This document shows positions 1 through 9,758 of a stretch of DNA of 64,000 bases, in pieces. The stretch is from JAAYXS01 sp964550375 (GTDB lineage: Bacteria; Planctomycetota; Phycisphaerae; UBA1845; Fen-1342), in contig CAZJYX010000021.1 of the NCBI GenBank assembly GCA_964550375.1, positions 1-64,000 on the forward strand, in the 5' to 3' direction. Every line of letters starts with the position of its first letter. The first letter of the stretch is position 1. The notes under the pieces are model-generated. The model made no database searches, was not told where the DNA came from, and worked only from the letters and a program-made list of their open reading frames with translations. Both the position numbers and the translations under genes were made by a program.

Positions 1-2
1 CG

Positions 3-1673
3 CACGTGGGGGAGCCGGTGCCGGGGGTGGCGGGGGCTACTTTCTACTATTTCTACCCGCCGAGGATTGATGCGGCCGGGAACGTGCTGCTGGTGGCGTG
101 GATGGTTGGTCCGGGCATCGACTACAGCAACGATGGGGGCCTCTGGTATGGCCCGCCGGGGGCGATCGAGCTGGTGGCGCGGAAGGGAGACCAGGCCCCG
201 GGGATGGCGCCGGGGGTGGTTTACGTGGAAGTGAGCGTCTTGCCGGTGGTGTCGGAAACGGGTTTGATCGCATTCGGGGCGTATGTGGCGGGGCCGGGGA
301 TTGTGGCGTACGAGAACGACGGTGTGGTGTACTGCGGCTATCCGGGGGAGTTCGAGAAGGTGTTTCAGACGGGTGAGGCGGTGCCGGAGATCGGTCCGGA
401 CGTTTACGTGGACGGGACGGATACGTTTGGGGCGCTGCTGAGCGACAATGGGACACTGAGTATCGGGGCGGGCATCTGTGGGCCGGGTTTGGATCCGCTT
501 GCGCGGGCGTACTGGGTGGGGCCGCCTGACAATCTGGAATTGGTGATTTGGCACGGGATGCCGGCGCCGGGGTGTCCGACGTGCGACCCGGCGGTGATTC
601 TGGAGTTGGCGAGTTGGATTGCGTTCAATGATGCGGGGCAGATGGCTTTCAATGGTAGGATGAGCGGGCCGGGGATCACGTCTTTCAATAGCGCGGCGCG
701 GTTTCTGGGTTCGCCGGGGGAGTGGGAGATGCTGCACCGGGAGAATGATCCGGTTCCGGAGTTCGGGGAGCGGGTGAAGATCCGGTCGGCGACGGGGCTT
801 ATGTACGCGTTGAACGCGTATGGGGACAAAGTGAGTCGGATTCGGCTGTATGGGCCGGGGATCACGGAGGCGAATGACTGGGTGCTGCTGGCGGGTGAGC
901 CGGAACCACTGGAGGTTGTAGTCCGGGATGGAGACCCGGCACCAGAGGCACAGACAGGGACGCATATCCAAGCGGCTGCCGCCGGCGGGATGGTCAACAA
1001 CCGGCATGAGATCGTGTATCTCGTGGGCTTTGGGGATGATGGCCCGGATCTTTACAGCGGATATGGGCTGTACTTCGGACCATATGCTAATCCGGCGTTG
1101 ATAATGGAGAGCGACGACCCAGCCCCGTACTTCGGGTCTGGGCAGGTCTTTCGGAGCGTGAACTGCTCCGGTGGCTACATCACTCTGAATGACGTGGGCG
1201 ATGTAGTGACATACAGCCAAGCTGGACCGGCGGAGGTGACGGAGGGTCTGGCGGACGTGCTGTGGCTATGGCATGATGTAGTGCGCCACTGGGTGCCGCT
1301 GGTGTGGTCTGGGCTGGAGGTCGAGGGTCGTACCGTGACGGCGGACGCGTCCGGCAATCTTGGGCACTACTGGTCGCTGACGGGAGGTGCTGATGGTCGG
1401 CCGCAGAGTTTCAATGACCGGCGGCAACTGGCGATTCTGCTGGATTTCACGGATGGCACGATGGGCGTATACCGTGTTGGTCCGCCCTTATTGGGTGATA
1501 TTGATGGCGACGGTGAAGTGACGGCGGTGGAACTGGCGGCGTTTGGGGATTGCGTGACGGGGCCGGGCGGGGCGTTGAGTGCTGGCTGCGAGGCCTTGGA
1601 TTTGTCACTGGACGGCGTGATCGACCTGGTTGATTTTCGGATGCTGCAACTCCTGGTCGGCGAAACGCGCTAG
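3..1673 (+). CDS. Secreted repeat protein with C-terminal dockerin-like domain (5' end outside window)
   Basis: The reading frame is open to the left edge, so the true start lies outside the window and the GTG at 6 is probably internal. The visible part consists of repeats of roughly 65-75 residues, each with a GDxAPG-like turn, a conserved GxIAF-like strand and a GPGI motif, ending with a Y/W-x-GxPG-x-xELV strand; this resembles beta-rich repeat proteins common in planctomycetes. The last ~60 residues hold two calcium-loop-like segments (DIDGDGEV and DLSLDGVID), a dockerin type I-like pair seen also in two other proteins of this window. Likely exported and cell-surface or complex-bound; no enzymatic motif is visible. 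The role is unknown. The gene converges on the next gene across a strong hairpin. Confidence 0.75.
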   Translation, partial: HVGEPVPGVAGATFYYFYPPRIDAAGNVLLVAWMVGPGIDYSNDGGLWYGPPGAIELVARKGDQAPGMAPGVVYVEVSVLPVVSETGLIAFGAYVAGPGIVAYENDGVVYCGYPGEFEKVFQTGEAVPEIGPDVYVDGTDTFGALLSDNGTLSIGAGICGPGLDPLARAYWVGPPDNLELVIWHGMPAPGCPTCDPAVILELASWIAFNDAGQMAFNGRMSGPGITSFNSAARFLGSPGEWEMLHRENDPVPEFGERVKIRSATGLMYALNAYGDKVSRIRLYGPGITEANDWVLLAGEPEPLEVVVRDGDPAPEAQTGTHIQAAAAGGMVNNRHEIVYLVGFGDDGPDLYSGYGLYFGPYANPALIMESDDPAPYFGSGQVFRSVNCSGGYITLNDVGDVVTYSQAGPAEVTEGLADVLWLWHDVVRHWVPLVWSGLEVEGRTVTADASGNLGHYWSLTGGADGRPQSFNDRRQLAILLDFTDGTMGVYRVGPPLLGDIDGDGEVTAVELAAFGDCVTGPGGALSAGCEALDLSLDGVIDLVDFRMLQLLVGETR

Positions 1674-1687
1674 CCGTTTGCCGAGGT

Positions 1688-1749
1688 GCGTCGCCCCCCT
1701 GTGGCCGACGCGGACGCCTCGGAGCCTCACGTCGGCCAAGGGGGGACGC
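1688..1749. terminator. Long inverted repeat between convergent genes, probable bidirectional terminator
   Basis: GCGTC-GCCCCCC-TGT-GGCCGACG (1688-1710) pairs with CGTCGGCC-AA-GGGGGG-ACGC (1730-1749) around a 19-nt loop. It lies exactly between the stop codons of two convergent genes. There is no clear T-run, so termination is inferred from structure and position. Confidence 0.55.
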
Positions 1750-1777
1750 GCGCTGCAGCACGCCTGGTGGCGGAGCG

Positions 1778-4700
1778 CTAACGGCCGCCGGTCAGGAGCA
1801 ATACGAACGGGTCGATGTCGAACGAATTCACCGCTCCGTCGTTGTTTACGTCCGCCTGCAGATGGCTGCAGTGCGGATATGCCGCGGCATACCCGGCCGG
1901 GTTGGTCAACGCCAGGACAAACGGATCGATGTCGAACGAGTTAACCAGTCCGTCGCAATTCACATCACCCACGGGCGGGATCTTGAGCGTCACGTGATGC
2001 GGGCCGTAAGCGACGGTGTACAAAGCCAGGCCGGTGACGGTGCTGAAGGTCCCGTCCACGGCGCCGGCCGTGAGGACGACGAATTCGTCGCCGGGCTGCG
2101 GCTCATAGCCGTCGATCGGCTCGAGCGCCAATGGGCCGGCGAGGGTGGCCGTGCCCGTTACATTGAGGGCGCTGTATTCGCCGCCGCCCTTGATCCTGAT
2201 CCGCAACCTGGCGTCCTGCTGCTGCGTGAAGTCGCCGTCGATCGTCAGGACGCCGGTGAGCGTGGCCGCCATGTCGCCGCCGGGCCAAACGCTGCCGCTG
2301 AGATTCCGCACATTCCCCGTCACCGTGCCGGTGCCGCTGAGTTGCGTGTAGTAGCCTGCCATGTGCAGCTCGCCGGGGGGAACATCGGCCGGATCAACCT
2401 CGCCCAGGGCGACGCGTCCGTCGTTGATGTCGAACGTGCCAACGCCGTATTCGCCGACTGACAGTTGCTCGCACTTGAACTCTGACCCATTGCCGTTAAG
2501 CGTGACCGCGCCGACGCCGGTGCTCTGTATGCCAAGGAAGAATGCGCCGGGCTTCTCGAAGGCGCCGCCGTTGATGAGCAGCGTCCCCTGACCTCCTTCG
2601 CCCACACGCGCCGGGTAGCCGCATTCGCTAACGTACTGCGAACCCTGGCCGCTGATGGTCATGTGCCCGAAGCTGCCTTCGGTCCAGCCCACAAAAGGCT
2701 CGCCCGAAGTGCGGACTGTCGCGCCGCCCAGGATGTCGATTGCGCCCTGGCCAGCTTCAGCCACGACCAGCGGGGCGTTTTCGGCGGTGAGTGTGCTGGC
2801 GTCATCGACCAGCACGTGGCCGTCGCTGCCCGCCATCTGGCCGATGAAGATCCACCCGCCCGGCTCGGTGGTTCTGACGTCGGCGCCCGCCGTGATGCTG
2901 ATGACGCCCAAGCCATACTGTCCGGACACCAGGTTGTTCTGCACGGTGACAGTCGTGCCGCTCCCGGCGATGTTCAGCTCGCCTTGAGCACTCTCATTCG
3001 CGCCGACCAGCAGTGTCTCGGCCGTGATTGCAGCCTGCTGGGACATGTTCATCGTGCCGTATCCCCAGTTGCCGACGAAGATGTATCCGCCGGCGTCGAT
3101 GCTCGAATCGGCGCCGGTCAGATCCACCCAGCCGGTGCCGCCCGTCTCGCCACCGACGTGGAGATCGTGGACTTCAAGTCGGCCGGCCTGTGCGATCGTG
3201 AGCTGGCCAGTCCCGATGCGGCCTAGCGTCAGCCATTCATCGATGACCATGCGGGCATCGCCGTTGATGTTGATTTCGCCGTAACCAATTGACTCGTTAC
3301 CGGCGTACATGGCCCCCGCACGTGCGCTGGCGCGATCGGAGATGGTCAGGATGCCGTATCCGGAAATTCCGACGCTGCTGGCATAGATGCTGTCACTGAC
3401 GTACTCCGAGCCGTCGCCGCTGATTGTCAGTTGGCCAAAGCTGCCTTCGTCCCAGCCCATGAAGAGCTCGCCGGCGGTGCGGACTTCCGAGCCGCCCAGG
3501 ATGTCCATTACACCTTGACCGGTGTCGCCGACGACCAGTGGGGCCTGTTCGGCGACGAGGGAGCTGCCGCCGTCGACCAGAATGTAACCGTCGGATCCGG
3601 CCTGATCGCCGATCTTGATCCAGCCGCCGGCTTCGGTCGTTCTGACATTGGCACCACCCGCGATGTTGATAGTGCCGGCGCCGAGTTGTCCGGACTGGAT
3701 GTTATTCAACACCGTGACGATCGTGCCGGGATCGGTGATGTTCAGCTCGCCGTCACTGGTTTCGTTTGCGCCGACCAGCAGCGTTTCGGCCGTCATGGCC
3801 GCCTGCTGGAAGACGTTCATCGTGCCGGGTCCCCAGTTGCCGACGACGATGACCCCGCTGGCGTCGATTCTTGAATCGGCGTCGAACAGATCTACCAAGC
3901 CAGAGGCGCCCGCTGTGTTGCTCACGTAGAGATGCATGGTGCCGAACTGGCTGGCCTGTGTGACGGAGAGCAGTCCGGTGCCACAGGAGCCGAGCACGAG
4001 CCACTCACCAACGACGAATTCGGATCCATCGCTGAGGTTGATCTCGCCATAGCCGGTCGATGCGTCGCCGACGTAACCGGCTGTAGTACTCGCCCTGGCG
4101 CCGTTCAGCAGGTTGAGGGAGCCATGACCGGCATCACCAACCCGGGTAATGCCGTTGACGGTGAGTTCGGCGTCCGAGCCGTCGGCGTTCATGACGCCGG
4201 TGTTTCCAAAGTCGTGGCCACCGATCGACAAATGTCCGGCGGTCACCGCGGCGCCGTCATGGATGTTCATCAGGCCGTCTCCGTCATTGCCGACCACGAT
4301 GTGGTTGGCGACGTTCAGCGTGAGCCCGGATTCCAGATCGAGCGTACCAGCGGAGTCGTCCCATAATCCGATGTGCGCCGCGGTGCTGGCGAGCGTGCCG
4401 TTGTAGAGAAGAACCTCGGCCACGTCCCCGAGGTCGTCACCAACGATCAGCCCGAAGTCGGGGTCAGTCAGCGTGTAGGTGCAACCGCCGAGGTTGAGGA
4501 TGACCTTGTCATTGCGGAAGGTGCAACGCAGGTTGGTCACGCCTTCGTAGAACGTGACCTCGTAGGCCGGGTCCATGCCCAGGTCGAAGATCGCGTTGTC
4601 GTCCTCGCCGGGGACGTACTGCGGCACCCAGTTAAGCCAGTAGTTGAACGAGCCGCCCCACAGGGCGCTCCAGTAATGGTCTTCAGCCCGGGCCCCGCCC

Positions 4701-4786
4701 ACCACCAAGCCAAGCACCGCAACAGCCAGCAACACCACTCCCACAGCCGATTTGCCACGTAACCCGTTCATTACGGCAGCACACAT
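1778..4786 (-). CDS. Large secreted repeat protein with dockerin-like C-terminus, autotransporter-passenger-like
   Basis: 1002 residues. The ATG at 4786 has a strong AAGGAG box six bases upstream, and residues ~10-35 form a signal peptide ending near ARA. The body is built of short glycine/asparagine-rich beta-helix repeats (GxGxxNI, GGxxVRT, VGxxGxG) of the type found in autotransporter passenger and PEP-CTERM proteins. Two long units with a 256-residue period are clearly duplicated: the block containing GNWGPGTMN is repeated as GNWGYGTMN, each followed by ETLLVGANE. The C-terminus carries two EF-hand-like motifs (GDVNCDGLVNSFDIDPF and DVNNDGAVNSFDIDPF), a dockerin-like pair. No outer-membrane barrel or PEP-CTERM anchor is visible. 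Probably a surface or matrix protein; binding partner unknown. Confidence 0.8.
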   Translation of the reverse strand: MCAAVMNGLRGKSAVGVVLLAVAVLGLVVGGARAEDHYWSALWGGSFNYWLNWVPQYVPGEDDNAIFDLGMDPAYEVTFYEGVTNLRCTFRNDKVILNLGGCTYTLTDPDFGLIVGDDLGDVAEVLLYNGTLASTAAHIGLWDDSAGTLDLESGLTLNVANHIVVGNDGDGLMNIHDGAAVTAGHLSIGGHDFGNTGVMNADGSDAELTVNGITRVGDAGHGSLNLLNGARASTTAGYVGDASTGYGEINLSDGSEFVVGEWLVLGSCGTGLLSVTQASQFGTMHLYVSNTAGASGLVDLFDADSRIDASGVIVVGNWGPGTMNVFQQAAMTAETLLVGANETSDGELNITDPGTIVTVLNNIQSGQLGAGTINIAGGANVRTTEAGGWIKIGDQAGSDGYILVDGGSSLVAEQAPLVVGDTGQGVMDILGGSEVRTAGELFMGWDEGSFGQLTISGDGSEYVSDSIYASSVGISGYGILTISDRASARAGAMYAGNESIGYGEININGDARMVIDEWLTLGRIGTGQLTIAQAGRLEVHDLHVGGETGGTGWVDLTGADSSIDAGGYIFVGNWGYGTMNMSQQAAITAETLLVGANESAQGELNIAGSGTTVTVQNNLVSGQYGLGVISITAGADVRTTEPGGWIFIGQMAGSDGHVLVDDASTLTAENAPLVVAEAGQGAIDILGGATVRTSGEPFVGWTEGSFGHMTISGQGSQYVSECGYPARVGEGGQGTLLINGGAFEKPGAFFLGIQSTGVGAVTLNGNGSEFKCEQLSVGEYGVGTFDINDGRVALGEVDPADVPPGELHMAGYYTQLSGTGTVTGNVRNLSGSVWPGGDMAATLTGVLTIDGDFTQQQDARLRIRIKGGGEYSALNVTGTATLAGPLALEPIDGYEPQPGDEFVVLTAGAVDGTFSTVTGLALYTVAYGPHHVTLKIPPVGDVNCDGLVNSFDIDPFVLALTNPAGYAAAYPHCSHLQADVNNDGAVNSFDIDPFVLLLTGGR

Positions 4787-4792
4787 GACTGA

Positions 4793-4798
4793 CTCCTT
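4793..4798 (-). promoter_or_regulatory. Shine-Dalgarno AAGGAG for the repeat protein
   Basis: Plus-strand CTCCTT, six bases before the ATG at 4786; it decides for this start over the internal ATG five codons later. Confidence 0.6.
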
Positions 4799-4931
4799 CG
4801 ATCAGGATCCCGAGCCACGGAAGGCAGGCATCCTGGCCCCGCTCACCTGAACGAGCCCCCGGCACGTGCCCTCCTTACAGAAGCTCAAGCGTGCCGGGCA
4901 GGCAAGCGCCACGCACAATGCGCGCCCTGCG

Positions 4932-7580
4932 TCATGGATTGTCCGTGGAGGAGTCGTTGCCGGAAGTCACGGCCGATAACCACTGCGGCCAGTCGGCGTG
5001 GGCCGCGGCGCGCGCCATGAATACCTGCGCGAAGCGGTACTGGACGTAGTCGAAAACCCCGGTGTCGGTGCAGGCCGTCAGCGCTGCGAGCCCCGCCGCG
5101 CGCTGCCCGCGCCCCAGCTTCCGCAGGCCAATCACGAAGTAGTATTCGCATTTCCACCCCGGATGCCCCCCCGCCGCCTCGATCAGCCCAGCTTCGTCCA
5201 ACTCGCCCAGCAGATAGTCCAGCGGCGGACCGTAGCCGCCCCGCGCCTGCGCCTCGGGAACGCCGTTGCTCCGCAGGTAGCCCTCAACGGCCGGCCGGCC
5301 CGCCTCCGCGTCACCCAGCAGCTCGGCGACGGCGGCGGCCATCACCAGGCCGGTGAAACTCGAGGCCTGATTCTGCAGCGTGCCGCGACAGACGGCCCGG
5401 CCCTCCGCCAGGCGCCCGAGCTCCGCCAGCAGCACCGCCCGCTGGAGCGGCGCCGGGATGAATGCCGGCAGCGTCGCACAGACGGGCGTGATCTCCTGCA
5501 AGGCCGACTCCAACTCGCCGATCGCATGCAGTGCCAGAACGCGATGATGCACCAGCCCGGGATGGTCGTCCGGCGCTGCCGAGTGGCAGACCGCAATCGC
5601 GTCGGCCAGGACCTTGGCGGAGGCCCCGAACTCGCCGCAGTAGCGCAACAGCACGCCGCGCTTGGCCAGTACCATCCAGGAGTCTGGATTCAGCGCCTGT
5701 GCGCGATCAAGGTCGCGGCGACACTCCGCCAGCCACGCTTCGCGGCGCCCGCGCAGGTCCGGCTGCGAACCGGCGTACGCCGCCGCGTACAGGTAGCCCC
5801 ACGCGCGGGCCGAATAGGATGACGCCAGATCGGGCCAGAACGTCACCCAGGCGTTGTAGTCGTTGAGCATCGGCTCAAGCTCGGTCCGCACGCCCTCCAC
5901 CAACACCCGGTTAGCCCGAAAATGCGCCCGGGCCTTGATCGCCGGCGTGAAGTCCGGACGCAGCGCCAACGCGCCGCTATAGGCCTCAAGCGCGTCACTT
6001 CGTCCCGACTCCGAGCACGCGTGGCCGCGCAACAGCAGCGCCAGCGCGCTCTCGTCGCCCCGCGAACCGCCGCGTTCCAGGAACCGGTTGCCGTTGATCA
6101 CGTCCCCGACGGCGTAGTAGGCATAGGCGAGCGCATAGCACGCCTCGGCGTCGTCCGGATCAATCTGGAATGCCCGCGTCAGCGGCACCAGCGCGTCCTG
6201 CGGCCGCCGGCTCAGCAGCGGAATCAGCCCGCGATACAGGTGCATCTTGGCGGACACAAGCCCGCTGGACTCCGCCTCATCGAGCAACTGCCCCCCGCGC
6301 TCGTGGTCATTCTCGAACAGGATCGCGTTTCCGGCCGCCTCGACGCGCCCCTGCCCCTGCACGTGCCGCAACTGGGCCATCAGCGCCAGCATCCCAATCC
6401 CCAGCGCCAGCACCAACACCGCCGCCAGCGTGTAGTAGCGGTGCCGGCGCACGAAGCGCACCAGCCGGATAACCGCCGGCGTGCGCCGCGCCCGGATCGG
6501 CTCGTTCGTCAGAAACCGACGGCAATCCTCGGCGACCTCCTCCGCCCGCGCATAACGATGCTGCGGCTCCTTCTCCATGCACTTGGCGATGATCGTCGCC
6601 AGGTCCCGCGCAACGGCCGGATTGAGCTGCCGTAGCGGCCGCGGATCGGCAAACGCAATCTGGTTGAGCACGGAGTCCCGTGATTCACCCTCGTAGGCCG
6701 GCTGCAGCGCCAACAGCTCGTACAGCGTCACGCCCAGCGAGTATATGTCCGTCCGAACATCAAGCTGCCGCCGGCCGCCGCGGGCCTGTTCCGGCGACAT
6801 GTAGCGCGCCGTCCCGACCACGTCGCCCGAGAGCGTCAAGCTGGCGAATGCGTCCGCGCGCGCTAAGCCGAAGTCGGTTATCCAAACGTTGTCGCGCGCG
6901 TCCAACAACAGATTCGACGGCTTGATGTCGCGATGGATGATCCCCTGCCCATGCGCGTAGGCCAGCGCGGCCGCCACCTGCTGGCCCCACTGGGCCACAC
7001 GCTTGCAGTAATCATGCCCCGGTCTGGTACCCTTCGCCCGCAGCAGCCTGAGATGCTCGGCCAGCGAGCGCCCCTCGATGAACTGCATGGCGTAGTAGCA
7101 AATGCCTTGTTCTTCGCCCACCGCGTACACCGGCACGATATTCGTGTGGTGCAGCCGGCCGCTCGTGGTGGCTTCCCGCGAGAAGCGCTCCAGCGCGTTC
7201 GCCGACAACAACGCTCCAGCCGGCAGAACCTTGAGCGCCACCCGCCGGTTCAGCGACGTCTGCACTGCCTCGTAGACCACCCCCATGCCGCCGCGCCCGA
7301 TTTCGCGGACGATGCGATACTCGCCAAGCTGTTGTCCCCGCGTAAGTTGCGCCGCGTTGAGCGACCTGCCGGCGGCCTCCACGAAGCTGAGCGTCTTGAA
7401 TACGCCGCGCAGGCTGTCCGCCAGTTCCGGATAGGCGCGCAGGTACTCCTCCTGGTCGGGCGTGCGCCCCTCGGCCAGCTCGTCGAGGTACTTCTCCAGC
7501 ACTTCTTCCAGTGCGGCGGCCCGCTGGTCGCCGGTGTTGGAGGAATCAGGAGATTCGTGGCGGGAAGCCTCAGATGGCAT
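4932..7580 (-). CDS. Membrane-anchored serine/threonine protein kinase with TPR-like C-terminal half
   Basis: 882 residues. A short N-terminal helical region is followed by a Hanks-type kinase domain at about 87-365: glycine loop GRGGMGVVY (~96-103), VALK lysine ~117, HRDIKPSN with catalytic Asp ~218, DFG Asp ~237 and APE-equivalent SPEQ. A single transmembrane helix (~382-402) separates it from a long helical region with tetratricopeptide-like repeats, which would lie outside the cytoplasm. The ATG at 7580 lies inside the 3' end of the ECF sigma gene (11-base overlap), so the two are translationally coupled. ECF sigma plus PknB-like kinase operons are typical of planctomycetes; the kinase presumably relays an envelope signal. 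All key catalytic residues are present. Confidence 0.9.
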   Translation of the reverse strand: MPSEASRHESPDSSNTGDQRAAALEEVLEKYLDELAEGRTPDQEEYLRAYPELADSLRGVFKTLSFVEAAGRSLNAAQLTRGQQLGEYRIVREIGRGGMGVVYEAVQTSLNRRVALKVLPAGALLSANALERFSREATTSGRLHHTNIVPVYAVGEEQGICYYAMQFIEGRSLAEHLRLLRAKGTRPGHDYCKRVAQWGQQVAAALAYAHGQGIIHRDIKPSNLLLDARDNVWITDFGLARADAFASLTLSGDVVGTARYMSPEQARGGRRQLDVRTDIYSLGVTLYELLALQPAYEGESRDSVLNQIAFADPRPLRQLNPAVARDLATIIAKCMEKEPQHRYARAEEVAEDCRRFLTNEPIRARRTPAVIRLVRFVRRHRYYTLAAVLVLALGIGMLALMAQLRHVQGQGRVEAAGNAILFENDHERGGQLLDEAESSGLVSAKMHLYRGLIPLLSRRPQDALVPLTRAFQIDPDDAEACYALAYAYYAVGDVINGNRFLERGGSRGDESALALLLRGHACSESGRSDALEAYSGALALRPDFTPAIKARAHFRANRVLVEGVRTELEPMLNDYNAWVTFWPDLASSYSARAWGYLYAAAYAGSQPDLRGRREAWLAECRRDLDRAQALNPDSWMVLAKRGVLLRYCGEFGASAKVLADAIAVCHSAAPDDHPGLVHHRVLALHAIGELESALQEITPVCATLPAFIPAPLQRAVLLAELGRLAEGRAVCRGTLQNQASSFTGLVMAAAVAELLGDAEAGRPAVEGYLRSNGVPEAQARGGYGPPLDYLLGELDEAGLIEAAGGHPGWKCEYYFVIGLRKLGRGQRAAGLAALTACTDTGVFDYVQYRFAQVFMARAAAHADWPQWLSAVTSGNDSSTDNP

Positions 7581-8184
7581 CGTCCAGCAGCTCCCGAAGA
7601 CGGATCAGCGCCCGCACGCACAGGCTGCGCACGGCCCGCTCGGAGCGATCCATCTTCGCCGCCGTCTCCGCCACATTCAACTGGCTCAGGTAGCGCAGTT
7701 CGATAACCTGCCGCTGGTCGTCGCTCAGGCCCGCCAGGGCCTTCCACAGCAGCCGGGCCTGCTCGCTCCGTCCGGCCGCCCGGCTGGGCGTGCTGACGCT
7801 GCCGGCCAGGGCGTCGAAAAGCGGATCCAGCGACTTGTCCGCGGCCAAGTCGCTGACGCGCACCTCCCCGCCGCGTTTGACCGTCTGAAACGCCTTGCGG
7901 TCCGCGTCGCAGATACGGTTCAGCGCGATCCGCCGCAGCCAGGCGAAGAAGCTGTCCTGCCCGCGATCCACGAACTGATCGATGTCGCGCAGGGCGTCCA
8001 TGTAGACCTGCTGCATGACGTCCTGCGACTCCAGCCGCTGCCGCAACCGCTCGCCAAGCTCGCCCCGGATCGATGCCAGCAGCCGCTGGGCGTGGGCCTC
8101 GAGCAGTTCCGCCAGGGCGGCCTCGTCGCGATGACGAGCCCGCTCCAGCAGCGTACCCAACCGGTCTTCATCACCACTTGCCAC
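7570..8184 (-). CDS. ECF-family RNA polymerase sigma factor
   Basis: 204 residues from GTG 8184, chosen because GGAGG lies six bases upstream; an ATG at 8199 is in frame but has no good ribosome site. Region 2 is visible as SQDVMQQVYMDALRDI followed by FFAWLRRIALNRICD, and region 4 as SDDQRQVIELRYLSQLNVAETA plus a helix-turn-helix ending in RAVRSLCVRALIRLREL. This is the planctomycete-type ECF group that sits directly in front of a protein kinase gene and lacks a zinc-finger anti-sigma partner. Overlap with the downstream kinase implies one operon. Target promoters are unknown. Confidence 0.88.
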   Translation of the reverse strand: MASGDEDRLGTLLERARHRDEAALAELLEAHAQRLLASIRGELGERLRQRLESQDVMQQVYMDALRDIDQFVDRGQDSFFAWLRRIALNRICDADRKAFQTVKRGGEVRVSDLAADKSLDPLFDALAGSVSTPSRAAGRSEQARLLWKALAGLSDDQRQVIELRYLSQLNVAETAAKMDRSERAVRSLCVRALIRLRELLDDAI

Positions 8185-9014
8185 GGGCGGCCTCCACATC
8201 CCAAAGCGTACCGGCAGCCGCCGCGCTCCGCACGGCCGCGGCGCAAAATCCCGGCCCCCGCCTCGCCCGTCCCATCCCGTCCGATCCGCCCCGCGCCGTC
8301 CGAAGCCGCGCCTGTGAAGAAGCGGTGCCTTTCAGCAACCCCCGTCCGGCAGTCCCACCAAGACGGCGCCCGCCCCGCGTGCCCCCCCGTAGCCCACTTC
8401 GAACGCCGCCGCTGCCCGCATTCCTAGCAGTCCTAGACACGACCCGCCGCGCGCATACCGCCAGGGCCTGCCGCGCCCGGCGGTGCACTCCCGGCTATCA
8501 GCAACAAGCCCCTAGACGCACCATAAGCGGGTGCGCCGACGCCTTAACAAACCGAACTCGCCATGTTACCCACGCCGCTGACGTAACCAACCTTTCACCG
8601 CCAATTGGCTACCGACTCATCAGACTCTAACAACTACACCTGAACATGGGCTCTCAGGCGTGTCGCACGCCTGCGTGCCGATGTGCTGCGTGGGCATGCC
8701 GGCGCCGAGTGCTTCCGCGACCTCTGGCGGCCAGTATCCAAACTGACCGAACAACCGCTGCAGGTCGTGTCCAGTCCGCGGGCTGGCCAGTGTGAATGGT
8801 CAAGCGCTAACCGTTCGCCGCGGCAGCAACGTCGGCTCCGACATTCCACCGCACCAGCGTCGGCCGCGACCGGGCGGCGTGCGGCCGATTGTGAAGCGTG
8901 CGCCCGGCGCGCAGCCGCGCCGCGGCACGCCTGCAGGCGATGCTGTAAGGAAGCGACTGACGCAGTCGTTTCTGTACGTTTGTGGAGTGGAAACCATTAG
9001 TGAAGGAGAAAGAC
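8185..9014. other. 830-base non-coding stretch between divergent genes
   Basis: Several short reading frames cross this region but none has a recognisable domain, good start or consistent codon pattern. An imperfect hairpin, GAAGCGACTG (8950-8959) with CAGTCGTTTC (8963-8972), precedes the PEP-CTERM gene. It should contain the two divergent promoters, but I cannot place them with confidence. Confidence 0.4.
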
Positions 9015-9662
9015 ATGAGAAGGACGCTGGCCGCCTTGGCGGGTCTGGCGCTGCTTACGGGCCCGGCGCTTGCCGACAATATGCTCGCGCCGCTGTGGCG
9101 CGGGGAAAACAACACTGTCTTTGCGGAATGGGACACTTGGACGGGCTTCAGCACAACGGGGACGCCCTTCTATCCGGACACCTGGATGAGCTTGCCGGCC
9201 GACCTGCCAACACCGGATGCGCAGGCGTACGGCACGGCCGAGTACCTGCCCACCTACGAGAGCCGGAACGGCGTGGTCGAGCTCAATGATATGTACCAGA
9301 TCGACTTCCTGATGCCCAACTTCCTCGACTTCGACCTGACCGAGGTGTGGATTCAGCTTACGTACTGGGCCGCCGCGCCCACCGAAGCGCTCTTCCTGGT
9401 CGACACGAATCCGTACACCGCCGGCATCAGCGGGCCATACTTCGAAGGCGCGTGCATGCATGAGTTCGGCTGGGTCACCGAGGCGTACTCGTTCACGATT
9501 CAGCCGGGTGTCAGCAGCGAGTTGATCGCGCTAGACTTCGCCGGCGCGCACACCTCTCCGGTGTACCTCGATCAGGTCGTGATCGACTCCATCGCGGTGC
9601 CCGAGCCCACGAGCCTGGCGCTCGCCGCGCTGCTCTGCCTGGCGCTGGTCCGACGCCGCTAG
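9015..9662 (+). CDS. PEP-CTERM sorting-domain secreted protein
   Basis: 215 residues. ATG 9015 is preceded by AAGGAG at 9003-9008; an upstream ATG at 8982 lacks such a site. The N-terminus MRRTLAALAGLALLTGPALA is a signal peptide cleaved before DN. The mature part is a beta-rich domain of unknown function. The C-terminus VPEPTSLALAALLCLALVRRR region (PEP motif, hydrophobic helix, arginine cluster) is the PEP-CTERM signal handled by an exosortase in the inner membrane, so the protein is probably attached to the outer surface or exopolysaccharide. No enzymatic motif. A hairpin follows the stop codon. Confidence 0.85.
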   Translation: MRRTLAALAGLALLTGPALADNMLAPLWRGENNTVFAEWDTWTGFSTTGTPFYPDTWMSLPADLPTPDAQAYGTAEYLPTYESRNGVVELNDMYQIDFLMPNFLDFDLTEVWIQLTYWAAAPTEALFLVDTNPYTAGISGPYFEGACMHEFGWVTEAYSFTIQPGVSSELIALDFAGAHTSPVYLDQVVIDSIAVPEPTSLALAALLCLALVRRR

Positions 9663-9698
9663 CCCGTACTGCACGAAGTGAATCGTATCCACAAGACC

Positions 9699-9723
9699 GT
9701 GCGGCGGGACTGGCTCGCCGCAC
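9699..9723 (+). terminator. Hairpin after the PEP-CTERM gene
   Basis: GTGCGGCG (9699-9706), 9-nt loop, CGCCGCAC (9716-9723): a perfect 8-bp stem. Its location upstream of the chosen phosphatase start (9759) supports that the preceding ORF segment is not translated. There is no strong T-run. Confidence 0.45.
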
Positions 9724-9758
9724 TTGCAGAAAAGTCGTATCCAAAGGAGTTACAGACT

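Noticed and set aside
8185..9014. Possible small genes in the long intergenic gap
   Set aside because: No start signals, domains or consistent codon use.
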